Source of the DNA: Streptacidiphilus jiangxiensis
GTDB lineage: Bacteria; Actinomycetota; Actinomycetes; Streptomycetales; Streptomycetaceae
Assembly: GCF_900109465.1 (NCBI RefSeq)
Contig: NZ_FOAZ01000008.1
Location: forward strand, 279,083 to 343,082
DNA: 64,000 nucleotides
Reading direction: 5' to 3'
Positions 8,915-17,144 of the stretch are shown here, one piece after another. A model generated the notes under the pieces. That model ran no database searches, had not been told where the DNA came from, and saw only the letters and a list, made by a program, of their open reading frames with translations. Made by a program: the position numbers and the translations under genes. Position 1 is the first letter of the stretch. Each line of letters begins with the position of its first letter.

Positions 8915-9912
8915 CGGGTCAGACGGGCACGGGTGTGCCCCCATCCTCCGGAAGCCTCCCCACCGAAGAGCTCCCCCCGTTGCGGCTCGGCACCAGGCGC
9001 AGCGCGCTGGCGATGGCCCAGTCCGGCATGGTCGCCGAGGCCGTCGCCGCGGCGACCGGCCGCCGCGTCGAGCTGGTCGAGATCACCACCTACGGCGACA
9101 CCTCCCGCGAGGCCCTCGCCCAGATCGGCGGCACCGGCGTCTTCGTCTCCGCGTTGCGCGACGCGCTGCTCGCCGGGACCATCGACCTCGCCGTGCACTC
9201 TCTCAAGGACCTGCCCACCGCCGCGCCCGAGGGCCTCGTCCTCGCCGCGGTCCCGCTGCGTGAGGACCCGCGCGACGCGCTCGTCGCGCGCGACGGGCTG
9301 ACCCTGGCCGAGCTGCTGGAGAAGGGCGACCCGCTCCACCCGGCCCGCATAGGCACGGGCTCCCCGCGCCGGATGGCACAGCTCCACGCCTGGGCGTCCG
9401 CCTCGGGCCTGGCCGTCGAGACCGTCGCGATCCGCGGCAACGTCGACACCCGGATCGGCTACGTCCGCTCCGGCGAGCTCGACGGCGTGATCCTCGCCGC
9501 CGCCGGCCTGAACCGGCTCGGCCGCCTCGCCGAGGCGACCGAGGTCATCGACACCGACGTGATGCTGCCCGCCCCCGGCCAGGGCGCCCTCGCCATCGAG
9601 TGCTCCGCGGCCAACCCCGAGCTGGCGGCCGCCCTGGCCGTCCTCGACGACGCGCCCACCCGGGCCGCCGTCACCGCCGAGCGCGCGCTGCTGGCCGCGC
9701 TGGAGGCCGGCTGCTCCGCGCCGGTCGGCGCGCTAGCCACCACCCAGGCCGACGAACTCGCCCTGCGGGCCGTCGTCGGCACCGTCGACGGTGCCACCGT
9801 CGTGCAGATGTCCACCACCGGCGACGACGCCCCCGACGAGCTGGGACGCGGCCTCGCCGCACGCCTGCTCGCCGCCGGCGCGGCCGGCCTCATGGGGGAG
9901 CGAGCCAAGTGA
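8911..9912 (+). CDS. hemC: Hydroxymethylbilane synthase (porphobilinogen deaminase)
   Basis: A 333-residue enzyme polymerising four porphobilinogens. It shows LRLGTRRSALAMAQS, HSLKDLPT, IGTGSPRR, RGNVDTR and APGQGALAIE. The dipyrromethane-cofactor cysteine lies in LEAGCSAPVG (about Cys268). The N-terminus before LRLGTR is about 25 residues longer than in minimal homologues. It overlaps hemA and the cobA/hemD start (GTGA). Confidence 0.96.
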   Translation: MTGQTGTGVPPSSGSLPTEELPPLRLGTRRSALAMAQSGMVAEAVAAATGRRVELVEITTYGDTSREALAQIGGTGVFVSALRDALLAGTIDLAVHSLKDLPTAAPEGLVLAAVPLREDPRDALVARDGLTLAELLEKGDPLHPARIGTGSPRRMAQLHAWASASGLAVETVAIRGNVDTRIGYVRSGELDGVILAAAGLNRLGRLAEATEVIDTDVMLPAPGQGALAIECSAANPELAAALAVLDDAPTRAAVTAERALLAALEAGCSAPVGALATTQADELALRAVVGTVDGATVVQMSTTGDDAPDELGRGLAARLLAAGAAGLMGERAK

Positions 9913-11591
9913 GCCCCACCGCCAGTCCCGACACCCCGCGCCGTCCCGTCGGCCAGGTCACCTTCCTGGGTGCCGGCCCCGGTGACCCCGGCCTGTTGAC
10001 GCTGCGCGCGGTGGAGGTGCTCGCCTCGGCCGACGTGCTGGTGGCCGACCCGCTCACCGCCGCGGCCGTGCGCGCCCACTGCCCCGCGCAGGTCGAGGTG
10101 CACCAGGCCGCCGACGCCTCCGACGCCTTCGTCCTCGACGAGGGCGGCGTGCTGGGCGGCGACGGCGGCGCCGCGGTCTCCCGCTTCTTCGGCGCCGTCC
10201 GCGGTGGCAAGCACGTCGTCCGCACCGTCGACGGCGACCCGGGCCTCGACGGCCGGGCCGCCGAGGAGATGCTGGCCTGCGCCCAGGCGCACGTCCCCTT
10301 CCAGGTCGTGCCCGGCGTCGCCCAGTCCGTCGGTGTCCCCGCCTACGCCGGTGTGCCGCTGCGCGCGGGCGCGCAGGGCGCGGACGTCCGCTTCGTCGAC
10401 TGCGGCGGCCTGCTGGCGGAGTCGGTCTGGGCCGACCTCGGCGCCTGCGAGTCGACGCTCGTCGTCCGCACGGTCCTCGGCTCCGTCCCGGCCTCCGCCG
10501 CCGCGCTGGTCACCCACGGCCGCAAGCCCGAGACGCCCGTCTCGATCACGCTGGAGGGCACCACGACCCGCCAGCGCACCTGGTGCGGCACGCTCGGCAC
10601 GATCGCGGCCGAGCTGAAGGCGGCCAAGGTGCTGCCGTCGCCGGTCTCGGCCCCGGTGGACCCGGCGAGCAACGTGATAGTCGTCGTCGGCGAGCAGGTC
10701 GAGCGCCGCGCGGAGCTGTCCTGGTTCGAGACGAAGCCGCTGTTCGGCTGGAACATCCTCGTCCCGCGGACGAAGGACCAGGCCGGCGCGCTCAGCGACC
10801 AGCTGCGCGGCTACGGCGCCGTCCCGAGCGAGGTGCCGACCATCGCGGTCGAGCCGCCGCGCACCCCGCAGCAGATGGAACGCGCCATCAAGGGCCTGGT
10901 GACCGGCCGTTACGAGTGGATCGCGTTCACCTCGGTCAACGCGGTCAAGGCCGTGCGCGAGAAGTTCGAGGAGTACGGGCTCGACGCCCGGGCCTTCGCC
11001 GGCATCAAGGTCGCGGCGGTCGGCGAGACCACCGCGCAGGCCCTGGTCGACTTCGGCGTGAAGCCGGACCTGGTGCCGAGCGGCGAGCAGAGCGCGGCCG
11101 GCCTGCTGGACGACTGGCCGCCGTACGACCCGGTCTTCGACCCGATCGACCGGGTGCTGCTGCCGCGCGCGGACATCGCCACGGAGACGCTGGTCGCCGG
11201 CCTGGTCGAGCTCGGCTGGGAGGTCGACGACGTCACGGCCTACCGCACCGTCCGCGCGGCGCCGCCGCCGGCGGAGACCCGCGAGGCGATCAAGGGCGGC
11301 GGCTTCGACGCGGTGATCTTCACCTCGTCCTCGACCGTCCGCAACCTGGTCGGCATCGCGGGCAAGCCGCACAACGTGACCGTGATCGCCTGCATCGGCC
11401 CCGCGACGGCCAAGACCGCCGAGGAGCACGGGCTCCGCGTGGACGTTCTCGCCCCGGCCCCCTCGGTCCACGCGCTGGCGGAGGCCCTGGCCGAGTTCGG
11501 CGGCGCGCGCCGCGACGCGGCGCTGGAGGCGGGCGAGCCGGTCTACCGGCCCTCCGAGCGGCGGCCCGGGTCGCGTCGGAAGGCGCGTTAG
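9909..11591 (+). CDS. hemD: Fused uroporphyrinogen-III C-methyltransferase / uroporphyrinogen-III synthase
   Basis: A 560-residue two-domain protein. Residues about 15-265 are a SAM-dependent methyltransferase fold (VTFLGAGPGDPGLLTLRAVE, VVPGVAQSVG). Residues about 280-530 are uroporphyrinogen-III synthase (WNILVPRTKDQAGALS, IAFTSVNAVKAV, AVGETTAQAL, VIFTSSSTVRNLVG). The methyltransferase half has VDGDPGLDGR where active enzymes usually show GDPxxFGRG, so its activity is uncertain. The synthase half supplies HemD. This fusion is usual in Streptomyces. GTG at 9909 overlaps the hemC stop. Confidence 0.92.
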   Translation: MSPTASPDTPRRPVGQVTFLGAGPGDPGLLTLRAVEVLASADVLVADPLTAAAVRAHCPAQVEVHQAADASDAFVLDEGGVLGGDGGAAVSRFFGAVRGGKHVVRTVDGDPGLDGRAAEEMLACAQAHVPFQVVPGVAQSVGVPAYAGVPLRAGAQGADVRFVDCGGLLAESVWADLGACESTLVVRTVLGSVPASAAALVTHGRKPETPVSITLEGTTTRQRTWCGTLGTIAAELKAAKVLPSPVSAPVDPASNVIVVVGEQVERRAELSWFETKPLFGWNILVPRTKDQAGALSDQLRGYGAVPSEVPTIAVEPPRTPQQMERAIKGLVTGRYEWIAFTSVNAVKAVREKFEEYGLDARAFAGIKVAAVGETTAQALVDFGVKPDLVPSGEQSAAGLLDDWPPYDPVFDPIDRVLLPRADIATETLVAGLVELGWEVDDVTAYRTVRAAPPPAETREAIKGGGFDAVIFTSSSTVRNLVGIAGKPHNVTVIACIGPATAKTAEEHGLRVDVLAPAPSVHALAEALAEFGGARRDAALEAGEPVYRPSERRPGSRRKAR

Positions 11592-11620
11592 CCTTTGGGC
11601 TGAGGGAAGTTGCACTGTTC

Positions 11621-11692
11621 AGGGGCGCGGGGAGCTGCGCGAGCGACCGTCTACGTCGGTAGAGGGCTGAGCGCGCAGTTCCCCGCGCCCCT
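11621..11692. repeat. GGGGCGCGGGG-type inverted repeat before hemB
   Basis: An AGGGGCGCGGGGAGCTGCGC arm at 11621-11640 and a matching GCGCAGTTCCCCGCGCCCCT arm at 11673-11692, with a T/C mismatch. This resembles a small hairpin element seen many times in Streptomyces intergenic DNA. It lies between hemD and hemB and could attenuate read-through. Confidence 0.65.
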
Positions 11693-11732
11693 GGGTGGTT
11701 GCCTGGCTGAACGATCAGAAGAAGGCGCAGCA

Positions 11733-12719
11733 ATGGGAATCGAGAGTCCGTACATCCGCCCGCGACGACTGCGTGCGACTCCCGCCGTGCGGCGGCTGGT
11801 CGCCGAGACGCGTCTGCACCCCGCCGAGCTGATCATGCCGATGTTCGTGCGCGAGGGCATCACCGAGCCGATCCCGGTGAGCTCCATGCCCGGCGTGGTC
11901 CAGCACACCCGTGACACCCTGAAGAAGGCCGCCAACGAGGCCGCTGCCGCGGGCGTCGGCGGCATCATGCTGTTCGGCGTCCCGGCCGTGCAGGACGCGG
12001 TCGGCTCCGAGGGCACCAACCCGGACGGGATCCTGCAGCAGGCGATCCGCGACGTCGTCGCGGAGGTCGGCGACCAGGTCGTGGTCATGTCGGACCTGTG
12101 CCTGGACGAGTACACCGACCACGGTCACTGTGGCGTCCTTGCCGCGGACGGCAGCGTCGACAACGACGCGACCCTGCTCCGCTATGCGGAGATGGCGCGG
12201 GTGCAGGCCGACGCCGGGGTCCACATGGTCGGCCCGTCGGGCATGATGGACGGTCAGGTCGCGGTCGTCCGTGAGGCGTTGGACGAGGCGGGGCACCAGG
12301 ACGTGTCGATCCTCGCCTACACCGCGAAGTACGCGTCCGCGTTCTTCGGGCCGTTCCGCGAGGCCGTCGGCTCCTCACTCAAGGGCGACCGCAAGTCCTA
12401 CCAGCAGGACCCGGCCAACGCCCGGGAGTCGCTGCGCGAGCTGGAGTTGGACGTTGCCGAGGGTGCGGACCTGGTGATGGTCAAGCCCGCGATGGCCTAC
12501 CTGGACGTGCTGCGCCAGCTGGCCGACCACAGCCCGGTGCCGGTCGCGGCCTACCAGGTGTCCGGCGAGTACGCGATGGTCGAGGCCGCCGCGGCCAACG
12601 GCTGGATCGACCGGGACCGGATGATCCTGGAGACCCTCACCTCGATCCGCCGCGCCGGCGCCGGGCAGATCCTCACCTACTGGGGCACCGAGGTGGCTCA
12701 GTGGCTCCGAAACAGTTGA
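11733..12719 (+). CDS. hemB: Delta-aminolevulinic acid dehydratase (porphobilinogen synthase)
   Basis: A 328-residue enzyme condensing two 5-aminolevulinates. The Schiff-base lysine lies in [11 protein letters not shown], a second active-site lysine in [12 protein letters not shown], and [12 protein letters not shown] is diagnostic. The metal-site segment is [16 protein letters not shown]; its two cysteines suggest a zinc-type site. A GAAGAAGG ribosome site precedes the ATG at 11733. It is separated from hemD by 141 bp holding the inverted repeat, so it may be partly uncoupled. A strong terminator follows. Confidence 0.96.
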   Translation: MGIESPYIRPRRLRATPAVRRLVAETRLHPAELIMPMFVREGITEPIPVSSMPGVVQHTRDTLKKAANEAAAAGVGGIMLFGVPAVQDAVGSEGTNPDGILQQAIRDVVAEVGDQVVVMSDLCLDEYTDHGHCGVLAADGSVDNDATLLRYAEMARVQADAGVHMVGPSGMMDGQVAVVREALDEAGHQDVSILAYTAKYASAFFGPFREAVGSSLKGDRKSYQQDPANARESLRELELDVAEGADLVMVKPAMAYLDVLRQLADHSPVPVAAYQVSGEYAMVEAAAANGWIDRDRMILETLTSIRRAGAGQILTYWGTEVAQWLRNS

Positions 12720-12759
12720 CCCCAGCGTTGCACAACGGCTGATGCAATCCTGAACAACC

Positions 12760-12798
12760 AAGCAGGGCCCGGGAGTCGGAGACTCCCGGGCCCTGCTT
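12760..12798. terminator. Hairpin terminator after hemB
   Basis: Perfect 18-bp arms (AAGCAGGGCCCGGGAGTC and complement) around a GGA loop, between hemB and the convergent first rodlin gene. Confidence 0.88.
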
Positions 12799-12827
12799 CG
12801 TGGAACTCTTGAGGGTCAGGGTAAAGC

Positions 12828-13169
12828 TCAGCCGATCAGGTGCGAGGCCGCGCCGTCGCCCGTGGACTGGGTGGCCTGGCCGACGTTGCAGACCTGGTGG
12901 AGCTGCTGGTTGCCGACCGGGACATCCACCTGGACCGGAACCAGCAGGCCGACCTGCACGTGGTGGATCTCGGGCAGGCAGATGTTCGGGTTGTCCAGGA
13001 AGTGGAAGTTGGGGCTGTCGTTGCCCCACGTCCCGGTGACGTTGGTGCCGCCGGCGCCCTGGGTCGACACGGCGGAGCCGTCCGCGTCGCCGATGGCGGA
13101 GGCGGGCGTCGCCGTGGCGGCGATCGCGGCGGCCGCGACGCCGGCGTAGGCGAGAGCCTTCTTCAGCAT
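12828..13169 (-). CDS. Rodlin (surface rodlet-layer protein), copy 1
   Basis: A 113-residue secreted protein. The signal peptide MLKKALAYAGVAAAAIAATA ends at PASA, leaving a mature start IGDADGSAVSTQGAGG. It matches the rodlin pattern: AIGD start, Gly/Asn/Thr stretch, NxC-LP motif (NICLPEIHHVQVG), VPVQVDVPV, NQQLHQVC, TQSTGDGAASHLIG end. Rodlins organise chaplin fibrils into rodlets on aerial hyphae and spores. It lies 68 bp downstream of rodlin 2 on the same strand, so they could be co-transcribed. It carries one more valine (GLLVPV) than its neighbours. BldN control is inferred from known regulons. Confidence 0.85.
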   Translation of the reverse strand: MLKKALAYAGVAAAAIAATATPASAIGDADGSAVSTQGAGGTNVTGTWGNDSPNFHFLDNPNICLPEIHHVQVGLLVPVQVDVPVGNQQLHQVCNVGQATQSTGDGAASHLIG

Positions 13170-13237
13170 GGGGTGGTTCTCGTTTCTTTCCGACGAGGTG
13201 AGGCGGGACCCGCCGATCGGTGGACGATCGGGAGAGG

Positions 13238-13576
13238 TCAGCCGATCAGGTGGCTCAGCGGAGCGTCACCGAAGGTCTGCGTGGTCTGGCCGACGTTGCA
13301 GATCTGGTGGCCCTGCTGGTTGAGGACCGGGACGTCGACCTGGACCGGCACGACGCCGACCTGGACGTGGTGGACCTCGGGGAGGCAGACGTTCGGGTTG
13401 TCCGCGGTGTGGAAGTTCGGGCTGCCGTTGCCCCAGGTGCCGGTGACGTCGGTGCCGCCCGCGCCCTGGGTCGAGTAGGCCGCGCCGTCGCCGTCGCCGA
13501 TGGCGAAGGAGGTGCCGGTGGACATGGCGAGCGCGGTGGCGGCGAGGCCGGCGGCGGCCAGGGACTTCTTGATCAC
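13238..13576 (-). CDS. Rodlin, copy 2
   Basis: A 112-residue secreted protein starting at GTG 13576 (VIKKSLAAAGLAATALAMST). The mature part begins IGDGDGAAYSTQGAGGTDVT. It keeps the rodlin landmarks SPNFHTADNPNVCLPEVHHV, VPVQVDVPVLNQQGHQIC and a terminal LSHLIG. Cysteines at NVC and QIC align with those of copies 1 and 3. It is the most diverged of the three in the middle (HTADN versus HFLDN). Sixty-four bases separate it from copy 3 upstream. The function is extracellular assembly with chaplins, by family. Confidence 0.85.
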   Translation of the reverse strand: MIKKSLAAAGLAATALAMSTGTSFAIGDGDGAAYSTQGAGGTDVTGTWGNGSPNFHTADNPNVCLPEVHHVQVGVVPVQVDVPVLNQQGHQICNVGQTTQTFGDAPLSHLIG

Positions 13577-13640
13577 GGGATTTCTCCTGGTGAGTTGGTT
13601 CAGATCAGTCAGGGGGTACTGCGGGCACTGCTGCGGGCTG

Positions 13641-13979
13641 TCAGCCGATCAGGTGCGAGGCCACGCCGTCACCCGTGGACTGGGTGGCCTGGCCGACGTT
13701 GCAGGTCTGGTGCAGCTGCTGGTTGCCGATCGGCACGTCCGCCTGGACCGGCACGAGGCCGACCTGGACGTGGTGGATCTCGGGCAGGCAGATGTTCGGG
13801 TTGTCCAGGAAGTGGAAGTTCGGGCTGTCGTCACCCCAGGTGCCGGTGACGTTGGTGCCGCCCGGGCCTTCCACGGAGCTGGCCATGCCGTCCGCGTTGC
13901 CGATGGCCATCGCGGGGGTGACCGTCGCCGCGAAAGCGGCCACTGCGACTCCGACACCGGCAAAGGACTTCTTGAGCAT
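13641..13979 (-). CDS. Rodlin, copy 3
   Basis: A 112-residue secreted protein starting at ATG 13979 (MLKKSFAGVGVAVAAFAATV, cleavage near AMA). Its mature part is close to copy 1 (TWGDDSPNFHFLDNPNICLP, QSTGDGVASHLIG), suggesting recent duplication. Upstream in-frame sequence back to 14093 lacks a signal peptide, so 13979 is preferred. It is divergent from the secreted-protein gene at 14247, with a 267-bp shared promoter region. It is likely the first gene of the rodlin row. Confidence 0.85.
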   Translation of the reverse strand: MLKKSFAGVGVAVAAFAATVTPAMAIGNADGMASSVEGPGGTNVTGTWGDDSPNFHFLDNPNICLPEIHHVQVGLVPVQADVPIGNQQLHQTCNVGQATQSTGDGVASHLIG

Positions 13980-14246
13980 TGCTGCGCGCCTTTCTGAACA
14001 CCTATCAATCCGTCGTGCTGGCACACAAACCAACGAGAGTGATGGCGTCGGGGTTGCGACTCCGATCGAGGGAATCCGGCAACTGCCGTGCATGACCGGG
14101 ACTCACTCACAAGGAGGAAATTCGCGGGCGACGGAGGGAAATGTGGCGGGGTCACTGCTCCGTACGGGTGGAATATCGAAAACTCCACTCCTGCAACGCT
14201 GTTGAATCGCCCCCAACCCATGCCCAGAAGAGGAATGAGCGTCACC

Positions 14247-14936
14247 ATGAACAAGTCCCTCCGCGGAACGGCCGTCGCCCTGGCCGTCTGCGCGGCGCCG
14301 GTCCTGGCCGCGGTGAGCGCGACCAGCGCCCAGGCGGAGCCGCTCTCGCCGCAGCAGCAGGAGGCGCTGGAGCAGAGCGTCGGCCGGATGGACGTGCCCT
14401 TCGGCGTTCCCCTGGGCACGTTGGTGCAGCACGTCACCGGGCACCACTCCGACAGCGGTCTGACGGGCAGCGTCCCCGCCATGCCGCTCCAGCCGCCGGT
14501 GCAGGGTCACGACCAGCACTCCCTGATCCCGGACCCGCTGCTGCCCTCGCTCGGCTCCACTGACCGCACGCCGCAGTTGGGCCTGACCGCGCCCATGCCC
14601 TCCGCCGACGGCACCGTCCACGACGGCGGGACCCGGCTGGCCGTCCCGGCCGCGCCGCTCAAGGCCGTCAGCGCCGCGCTCGGCGTCGGTCACCCGGTGA
14701 CGTACGAGGGGCGCTCGATGCCGGCCCACACGCTGCCCTACGAGGCGCCGACGACCAACACGCAGCTGCCGCAGCTGGACCTGACCCGGCTCCAGCCGGA
14801 GGTCACCCCGCCGCAGCTGCAGGGCGCGCCCGGCGGACAGCTCTCGCTCGACCAGCGCACCCCGGACGCCAACCTCATCGCGCCGGTGCAGGACATGGTC
14901 GCCAGCGCCAAGGGCGCCCTCGGCGCCGCGGGGTAG
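14247..14936 (+). CDS. Secreted protein of unknown function
   Basis: A 229-residue protein with the signal peptide MNKSLRGTAVALAVCAAPVL ending near SAQA. The mature protein is Pro/Leu/Gln-rich without cysteines and has no domain I recognise. A PFGVPLGTLVQHVTGHH segment lies early, and repeated PQL/PLQ motifs occur (TTNTQLPQLDLTRLQPEV). An in-frame ATG at 14235 (MSVTM) is an alternative start, but a GAGGA box touches it and suits 14247 better. Its position between rodlins and chaplins suggests a cell-surface role during development (inference). Confidence 0.65.
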   Translation: MNKSLRGTAVALAVCAAPVLAAVSATSAQAEPLSPQQQEALEQSVGRMDVPFGVPLGTLVQHVTGHHSDSGLTGSVPAMPLQPPVQGHDQHSLIPDPLLPSLGSTDRTPQLGLTAPMPSADGTVHDGGTRLAVPAAPLKAVSAALGVGHPVTYEGRSMPAHTLPYEAPTTNTQLPQLDLTRLQPEVTPPQLQGAPGGQLSLDQRTPDANLIAPVQDMVASAKGALGAAG

Positions 14937-14945
14937 GGACAAAAA

Positions 14946-14989
14946 TCCGCCGGTCCTGCCGAAGGAGGAGTCGAGGCAGGACCGGCGGA
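14946..14989. terminator. Bidirectional hairpin terminator
   Basis: TCCGCCGGTCCTGCC at 14946-14960 pairs perfectly with 14975-14989 across a 14-base loop, between convergent genes ending at 14936 (+) and 15034 (-). Confidence 0.85.
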
Positions 14990-14994
14990 GGCTT

Positions 14995-15032
14995 GTGCGG
15001 CTGGAGGTCTGTGCGGCTGGAGGTCTGTGCGG
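14995..15032. repeat. Short tandem repeat, 16-bp unit
   Basis: The unit TGTGCGGCTGGAGGTC is repeated twice, then a partial third copy ends at the stop of the next gene. Likely replication slippage; no function is apparent. Confidence 0.7.
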
Positions 15033-15033
15033 C

Positions 15034-15417
15034 TCAGCCCGGGAGCAGGCCTGCGGCGGCGCCGCCGATGACCGGCAGGCTGCCGAGGCCGCCGCCGTTG
15101 CTGAGGCCGGAGGTGACCGGTGCCGTCGAGACCGGCGCGCCGTGGTCGGGCTTGAGGGCGACGCCGTTGTTCAGCGGGTCGGCCGCGGAGTTGGCGAGCG
15201 GGTCGAGGCGGAAGTCCTTCGCGGGGCGCACCACGCTCGGCACGGCGCCGGTCAGCCCGGCGAGGGCGGGGCCGGCGGCGATCGGCTGGAGCGCCGCGTT
15301 CGGCTGCGCGCCGCTGGTCGTCGCGGCGGTGCCGGCCGCGGAGGCGGGCGTCGCGGCGACGAGGCCGGCGACGGACAGGACGAGGGTGCCGAGGGCCGCT
15401 GCCCGGGACGTGTTCAT
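15034..15417 (-). CDS. Small secreted protein of unknown function
   Basis: A 127-residue protein with a signal peptide (MNTSRAAALGTLVLSVAGLV, cleavage near ASA). The mature chain is Ala/Gly/Pro/Asn-rich and lacks cysteine. It contains RPAKDFRLDPLANSAADPLN and a Gly-rich end (GLSNGGGLGSLPVIGG). No family is recognised. It sits between the other secreted gene and the chaplins, on the chaplin strand, 134 bp past chaplin A. A structural or surface role is a guess from context. Confidence 0.65.
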   Translation of the reverse strand: MNTSRAAALGTLVLSVAGLVAATPASAAGTAATTSGAQPNAALQPIAAGPALAGLTGAVPSVVRPAKDFRLDPLANSAADPLNNGVALKPDHGAPVSTAPVTSGLSNGGGLGSLPVIGGAAAGLLPG

Positions 15418-15550
15418 GGGTGGTGGTCTCGATCCAGTCGGGGCGCTGCAAGTCGAGGCGAGGTGGTCGGGGGCGCGCCACAGCCCCCCGCGCGCTCAGG
15501 GCACGGGGGACGGCGACGCGCCGCCTGCTGGGTGAGGGGCAGCAGGACGG

Positions 15551-15799
15551 TCAGCAGGGCACGTTCTCGCACTTGTTGCCGAACGCCGGGTTGAGGGCGC
15601 CGATCACGTTGACGGAGTTGCCACAGAGGTTGACCGGGATGTGCACCGGGACCTGGATCAGGTTGCCGGAGATGAAGCCGGGCGAGTTGGCCGCGGTGCC
15701 GTTCGCGGTGGAGTCCGCGGAGGCGGCGCCCGCGGCGCCCAGCAGCAGACCGGCGGAGGCGGCTGCGGAGACCGCGGCGATGGTCTTGACCTTGGACAC
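15551..15799 (-). CDS. Short chaplin A
   Basis: An 82-residue short chaplin: signal peptide, then one chaplin domain (ANSPGFISGNLIQVPVHIPV, NLCGNSVNVIGALNPAFGNK) and the tail CENVPC. Chaplins are amyloid-forming, surface-active proteins that coat aerial hyphae. Paired Cys residues (LCG and NKC) are as in ChpD/F/G/H; an extra terminal Cys is unusual. GTG at 15799 has AGGAG seven bases upstream. A small hairpin (GGAGCCC/GGGCTCC) lies in the 68 bp before its start, after chaplin B's stop. Confidence 0.92.
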   Translation of the reverse strand: MSKVKTIAAVSAAASAGLLLGAAGAASADSTANGTAANSPGFISGNLIQVPVHIPVNLCGNSVNVIGALNPAFGNKCENVPC

Positions 15800-15867
15800 G
15801 ATCAAACTCCTGTCTGGAATACCGGAACGCCGAAAAGGGGTGGAGGGGAGCCCGAGCGGGCTCCGGC

Positions 15868-16107
15868 TCACTTGTTGACGCAGTGGTTGCCGAACGCCGG
15901 GTTCAGGGCGCCGATCACGTTGACGGAGAGGCCGCAGGCGTTGACCGGGACGTGGACCGGGACCTGGATCTCGTTGCCGCTGATCGCGCCGGGGGAGTTG
16001 GCGGCGGTGCCGTTCGCGGACGAGTCGGCGGCGGCGATGCCCGCGCCGGCGACGGAGACGGCAGCGGCGGCGGCGCCGAGGGCGGCGGCCTTGAGGACCT
16101 TGCTCAT
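15868..16107 (-). CDS. Short chaplin B
   Basis: A 79-residue short chaplin: signal peptide MSKVLKAAALGAAAAAVSVA to about residue 27, then the chaplin domain (NSPGAISGNEIQVPVHVPVN, ACGLSVNVIGALNPAFGNHC) ending VNK. The two cysteines are conserved. It differs from its neighbours by Glu in GNEIQ and Leu in CGLSV. Its ATG at 16107 is 89 bp downstream of chaplin C's stop, so the three minus-strand chaplins form a closely spaced row. Confidence 0.92.
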   Translation of the reverse strand: MSKVLKAAALGAAAAAVSVAGAGIAAADSSANGTAANSPGAISGNEIQVPVHVPVNACGLSVNVIGALNPAFGNHCVNK

Positions 16108-16196
16108 GATGCGGATTCCTTCGGGATGAAAGTGGGTGCTTCGACGAAGGGCCCGGCCGCGGTGCGCGGCCGGGCCCCACTGCTGCGAGGGGAGGA

Positions 16197-16439
16197 TCAG
16201 CCCTCGTTGACGCAGTGGTTGCCGAACGCGGGGTTCAGCAGGGCGATCACGTTGACGGTGTTGCCGCAGACGTTGACCGGGACGTGGACCGGAACCTGGA
16301 TCAGGTTGCCGGACAGGAAGCCCGGGGAGTTGGCGGCGGTGCCCTGCGCGGTGGAGCTGGCGGCGGCGACGCCGCCACCGGCGGCGAGCAGACCGGCGGC
16401 GGCCACGGTGACCAGGAGGCCACGCTTGGTGTTCAGCAT
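16197..16439 (-). CDS. Short chaplin C
   Basis: An 80-residue short chaplin: signal peptide MLNTKRGLLVTVAAAGLLAA, mature domain NSPGFLSGNLIQVPVHVPVN then VCGNTVNVIALLNPAFGNHC and VNEG. It has the canonical Cys pair and is closest to the ChpH-type consensus as I recall it. It is divergent from the ChpE-like gene, with a 336-bp gap (16440-16775) that should contain both promoters; no BldN-type promoter could be assigned there with confidence. Confidence 0.93.
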   Translation of the reverse strand: MLNTKRGLLVTVAAAGLLAAGGGVAAASSTAQGTAANSPGFLSGNLIQVPVHVPVNVCGNTVNVIALLNPAFGNHCVNEG

Positions 16440-16775
16440 GGGAGTGTCCTCTCTCGTGAGAATCGGTGGATCGAAGATCTCGGGATCGGCGGACCGGACC
16501 GGCCTCGCACGCTCCTTCCCGGAGCGGCGGCCGTTGGCCCGCCGTGTTCATCCGGACTTTCCAACGACCCGTCGTCCGCCAGGACATGGGTCAACTTCAG
16601 CTCCACTCGAATGGGCGCATGTTCGGGCGAATCCACCGACCGGGTGAATGTCGAAAGGGGCAAGTGACGGCCGGGAAATGGCCTCGTTGGGCGTGTTGCC
16701 TGCGGTTCGGTAATCGCGGGCCCCACGGCCGGCCCGTCCGGCGGTGCGGTCCATTCGTGTGAGGAAACGAGAGTC
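16440..16775. promoter_or_regulatory. Divergent promoter region of chaplin C and the ChpE-like gene
   Basis: A 336-bp region with no gene. It must drive both chaplin C (leftward) and the ChpE-like chaplin (rightward). A G-A-G-G-A ribosome site at 16758-16762 precedes the + strand ATG. No sigma-BldN hexamer pair is convincing by eye. Confidence 0.6.
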
Positions 16776-17021
16776 ATGACGAACGTCCTGAAGGGCGCCC
16801 TGGTCGCGTCCGCCGCTGTCGGTGCTGTCGTCGCCGCCGGTACCGGTGCCGCCTTCGCCAGCTCCCACGCCTGCGGCGACGCCTCCAACTCCCCGGGTGC
16901 GGTCAGCGGCAACGAGGCGCAGGTCCCGGTCCACGTCCCGGTCAACGTGGTGGGCGACTCCGTGAACGTGATCGGCCTGCTGAACCCGGCCTTCGGCAAC
17001 CACGGTGCCAACGTCGGCTGA
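16776..17021 (+). CDS. Short chaplin D, ChpE-like (lacks the conserved Cys pair)
   Basis: An 81-residue short chaplin: signal peptide MTNVLKGALVASAAVGAVVA to about residue 28, then SHACGDASNSPGAVSGNEAQ, VPVHVPVNVVGDSVNVIGLL and NPAFGNHGANVG. The positions that are Cys in other chaplins are Val (VVG) and Gly (NHG). This is the mark of ChpE, the essential, early-made chaplin of S. coelicolor. One Cys remains near the mature N-terminus (HACG). It is the only plus-strand chaplin of the cluster, followed by its own terminator. Confidence 0.92.
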   Translation: MTNVLKGALVASAAVGAVVAAGTGAAFASSHACGDASNSPGAVSGNEAQVPVHVPVNVVGDSVNVIGLLNPAFGNHGANVG

Positions 17022-17038
17022 TTCGGCCGCGCACACGG

Positions 17039-17073
17039 ATCGGCCCTGCTCCATGCTCGGGAGCAGGGCCGAT
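17039..17073 (+). terminator. Hairpin terminator after the ChpE-like gene
   Basis: ATCGGCCCTGCTCC at 17039-17052 pairs with 17060-17073, followed by TCGTATTAT. It also separates this gene from the convergent chaplin E. Confidence 0.85.
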
Positions 17074-17144
17074 TCGTATTATCGGGGGTGACGACGCGTC
17101 AGGCCGAGCGCGCGTCGCGCCCTTCGCGGGGGAGGGGGCTGCCG

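Noticed and set aside
8833..11615. Long minus-strand open frames opposite hemC and hemD
   Set aside because: Composition-driven shadows of high-GC coding DNA: Arg/Gly/Asp-rich, no ribosome sites, no family features.
13980..16775. Sigma-BldN promoters before the rodlin and chaplin genes
   Set aside because: I looked for CGTAAC and CGTTGA-type hexamers at 16-17 bp spacing and found only partial matches; not reportable by eye.
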